A stretch of 5,216 bases of DNA from Clostridiales bacterium (lineage in GTDB: Bacteria > Bacillota_A > Clostridia > Christensenellales > CAG-917), in assembly GCA_031282095.1 (NCBI GenBank), contig JAITEJ010000167.1:1-5216 (forward strand). Reading direction: 5' to 3'. Positions 4,510-5,216 of this stretch are shown here, piece after piece (within the stretch, counting starts at the first letter, position 1; each line of letters starts with the position of its first letter). Under the pieces are notes generated by a model. The model ran no database searches. It saw only the letters and a program-made list of their open reading frames with translations, and had not been told where the DNA came from. A program made the position numbers and the translations under genes.

Positions 4510-4720
4510 CGGTTTCCGGACGTTTCGTCTGAGCGTTTATTTTTATGCGTAATTTTACATAAAATATCATAACCTAACGGACATAATCCGCTTTTAGGGG
4601 CAGGCTCTGTCCGCCGTACTTTGCTCTTATGCGAACAACTTTCCGTCCTCACCGGCGAAATTCTTGCGGCTGCGGCTGCGGTTTATTTTTTTCGCTTGTA
4701 ATTTCGTGCGTTACCGTCAT

Positions 4721-4749
4721 AAAAGCCCCTCAGCCGCGGCAATCGGAGC
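4721..4749 (-). terminator. Terminator candidate after the transporter gene
   Basis: Read on the minus strand, starting 19 bp after the transporter stop, GCTCC (4745-4749) pairs with GGGGC (4725-4729) with one G-T pair; the loop contains the self-complementary gccgcggc, and four Ts (4721-4724) follow. The layout fits an intrinsic terminator of moderate strength and would separate the transporter from argD. Confidence 0.45.
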
Positions 4750-4767
4750 ATCGAGGACAATATTTCA

Positions 4768-5216
4768 TCAGGCGTAGACGACGAACTGCGCCAACGCCAA
4801 CACGCCGACCGTGGCTGCCAGCAGAGTAAGCTGAATTTTCATGCTCCACCTAAACCATTTTCCGTAATCCACCGTGGTCATGCCCAAAATCAACAGGAGT
4901 CCGGCGTTTGTAGGCAGTATGACGTTGGAGAAACCGTCCGCAAAGTGAAACGCCAGCACGGCGACCTGCTTGTCTATACCGGTGAGCGTGCAGATATTGA
5001 ATACCATGGGCATAAGTAAAAAGGCCTTCGCCGATCCGGACGGAATGAACATCTCAAAGATGAAAATTATAAGATATATAAGCAGCGTAACTACGAAAGG
5101 AGACTGCCCGTCCATAAGCCCGACGGCGTTGAACAGTATCGTGTCCATGACGTCGCCCATTTCTATTATGTAGCGTATTCCTCCGGCAAACAGGATCATT
5201 GCGATAGCGGGGAGCA
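4768..5216 (-). CDS. YfcC/DcuC-family membrane transporter, C-terminal part (5' end outside window)
   Basis: About 149 C-terminal codons of an integral membrane transporter are present; the frame stays open to the right edge, so the ATG at 5197-5199 is internal. Family features are the stretch GDVMDTILFNAVGLMDGQSPF, then the segment FIPSGSAKAFLLMPMV and AFHFADGFSNVILPTNAGLLLILGM, which match the C-terminal half of YfcC proteins (C4-dicarboxylate carrier family, PF03606). Known or proposed substrates in the family are dicarboxylates and basic amino acids. Hydrophobic segments lie at the right edge (ILFAGGI), around VTLLIYLIIFIFEMF, around AFLLMPMVFNI, around NAGLLLILGM, and at the end (LTLLAATVGVLALAQFVVYA), with TGA at 4768-4770. 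Its neighbour argD makes an amino-acid transporter attractive, but the long spacer and a candidate terminator argue against a shared operon. The substrate cannot be assigned. Confidence 0.82.
   Translation of the reverse strand, partial: LPAIAMILFAGGIRYIIEMGDVMDTILFNAVGLMDGQSPFVVTLLIYLIIFIFEMFIPSGSAKAFLLMPMVFNICTLTGIDKQVAVLAFHFADGFSNVILPTNAGLLLILGMTTVDYGKWFRWSMKIQLTLLAATVGVLALAQFVVYA

Larger units (their letters stand above)
4180..4650. repeat. Array of degenerate ~140-bp tandem units upstream of argD
   Basis: Four partial units can be anchored on the plus strand by a ttatac- or atac-like core followed by a T-rich stretch: near 4201-4230, 4348-4373, 4481-4511 and 4626-4649, spaced 148, 133 and 145 bp. 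Units one and three are the best pair: agtcaacg (4223 and 4504) and aacgga (4295 and 4576) are both offset by exactly 281 bp, and the 78 bp between them are about 70% identical by eye. Units three and four share tctgtccgccgta followed by ctcttat (4461 and 4606). Unit two is the most decayed. The array fills most of the 709-bp gene-free region 4059-4767. Confidence 0.65.

Noticed and set aside
4661..4681. Short gcggct hexanucleotide repeat
   Set aside because: Only about two and a half units with no frame or regulatory context; likely chance in GC-rich DNA.

Overview
The window is bacterial DNA of moderate GC. It has -35/-10 promoters close to the sigma-70 (sigma-A) consensus, purine-rich ribosome binding sites and single-gene transcription units separated by unusually long spacers. 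The proteins (MgsA, a membrane-anchored GDPD-like protein, a Firmicutes-like ArgD and a YfcC/DcuC-family transporter) would fit an uncultured anaerobic member of the Bacillota (Clostridia-like). This taxonomic call is inference from the general look of the genes, not from a search.

All credible genes lie on the minus strand, so transcription runs from right to left. From the right edge: the C-terminal part of a YfcC/DcuC-family carboxylate or amino-acid transporter (4768-5216, cut by the window edge) with a possible terminator; a roughly 700-bp gene-free region made largely of degenerate tandem repeats; argD (2856-4058); a 268-bp spacer; a membrane-anchored glycerophosphodiester phosphodiesterase-like protein (1781-2587); mgsA, methylglyoxal synthase (1153-1548); a 354-bp spacer with small repeats and hairpins; a small membrane-anchored protein of unknown function (382-798) with a consensus promoter; and, at the left edge, a decayed tandem copy of the 3' end of that small gene.

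Possible functional links are modest. GDPD enzymes release glycerol 3-phosphate, which feeds dihydroxyacetone phosphate, the substrate of MgsA. ArgD makes N-acetylornithine, and the YfcC/DcuC family includes transporters proposed to move amino acids or dicarboxylates. None of these links is proven by the layout, because each gene seems to have its own promoter or a long spacer.

The most interesting material is non-coding. (1) The argD control region carries an array of about 140-bp degenerate units with at least two aligned promoters exactly 281 bp apart, and a 40-nt palindrome with an ARG-box-like core. (2) Downstream of the proximal promoter, the leader holds two perfect 34-bp direct repeats separated by exactly 34 bp, and that spacer folds into a hairpin. 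(3) The left end is a tandem repeat of about 260-280 bp that includes the C-terminal codons of the small membrane protein, plus a 53-codon open extension beyond its TAG stop. (4) The GDPD-like gene has a near-consensus promoter placed so that transcription should start at the GTG start codon itself.
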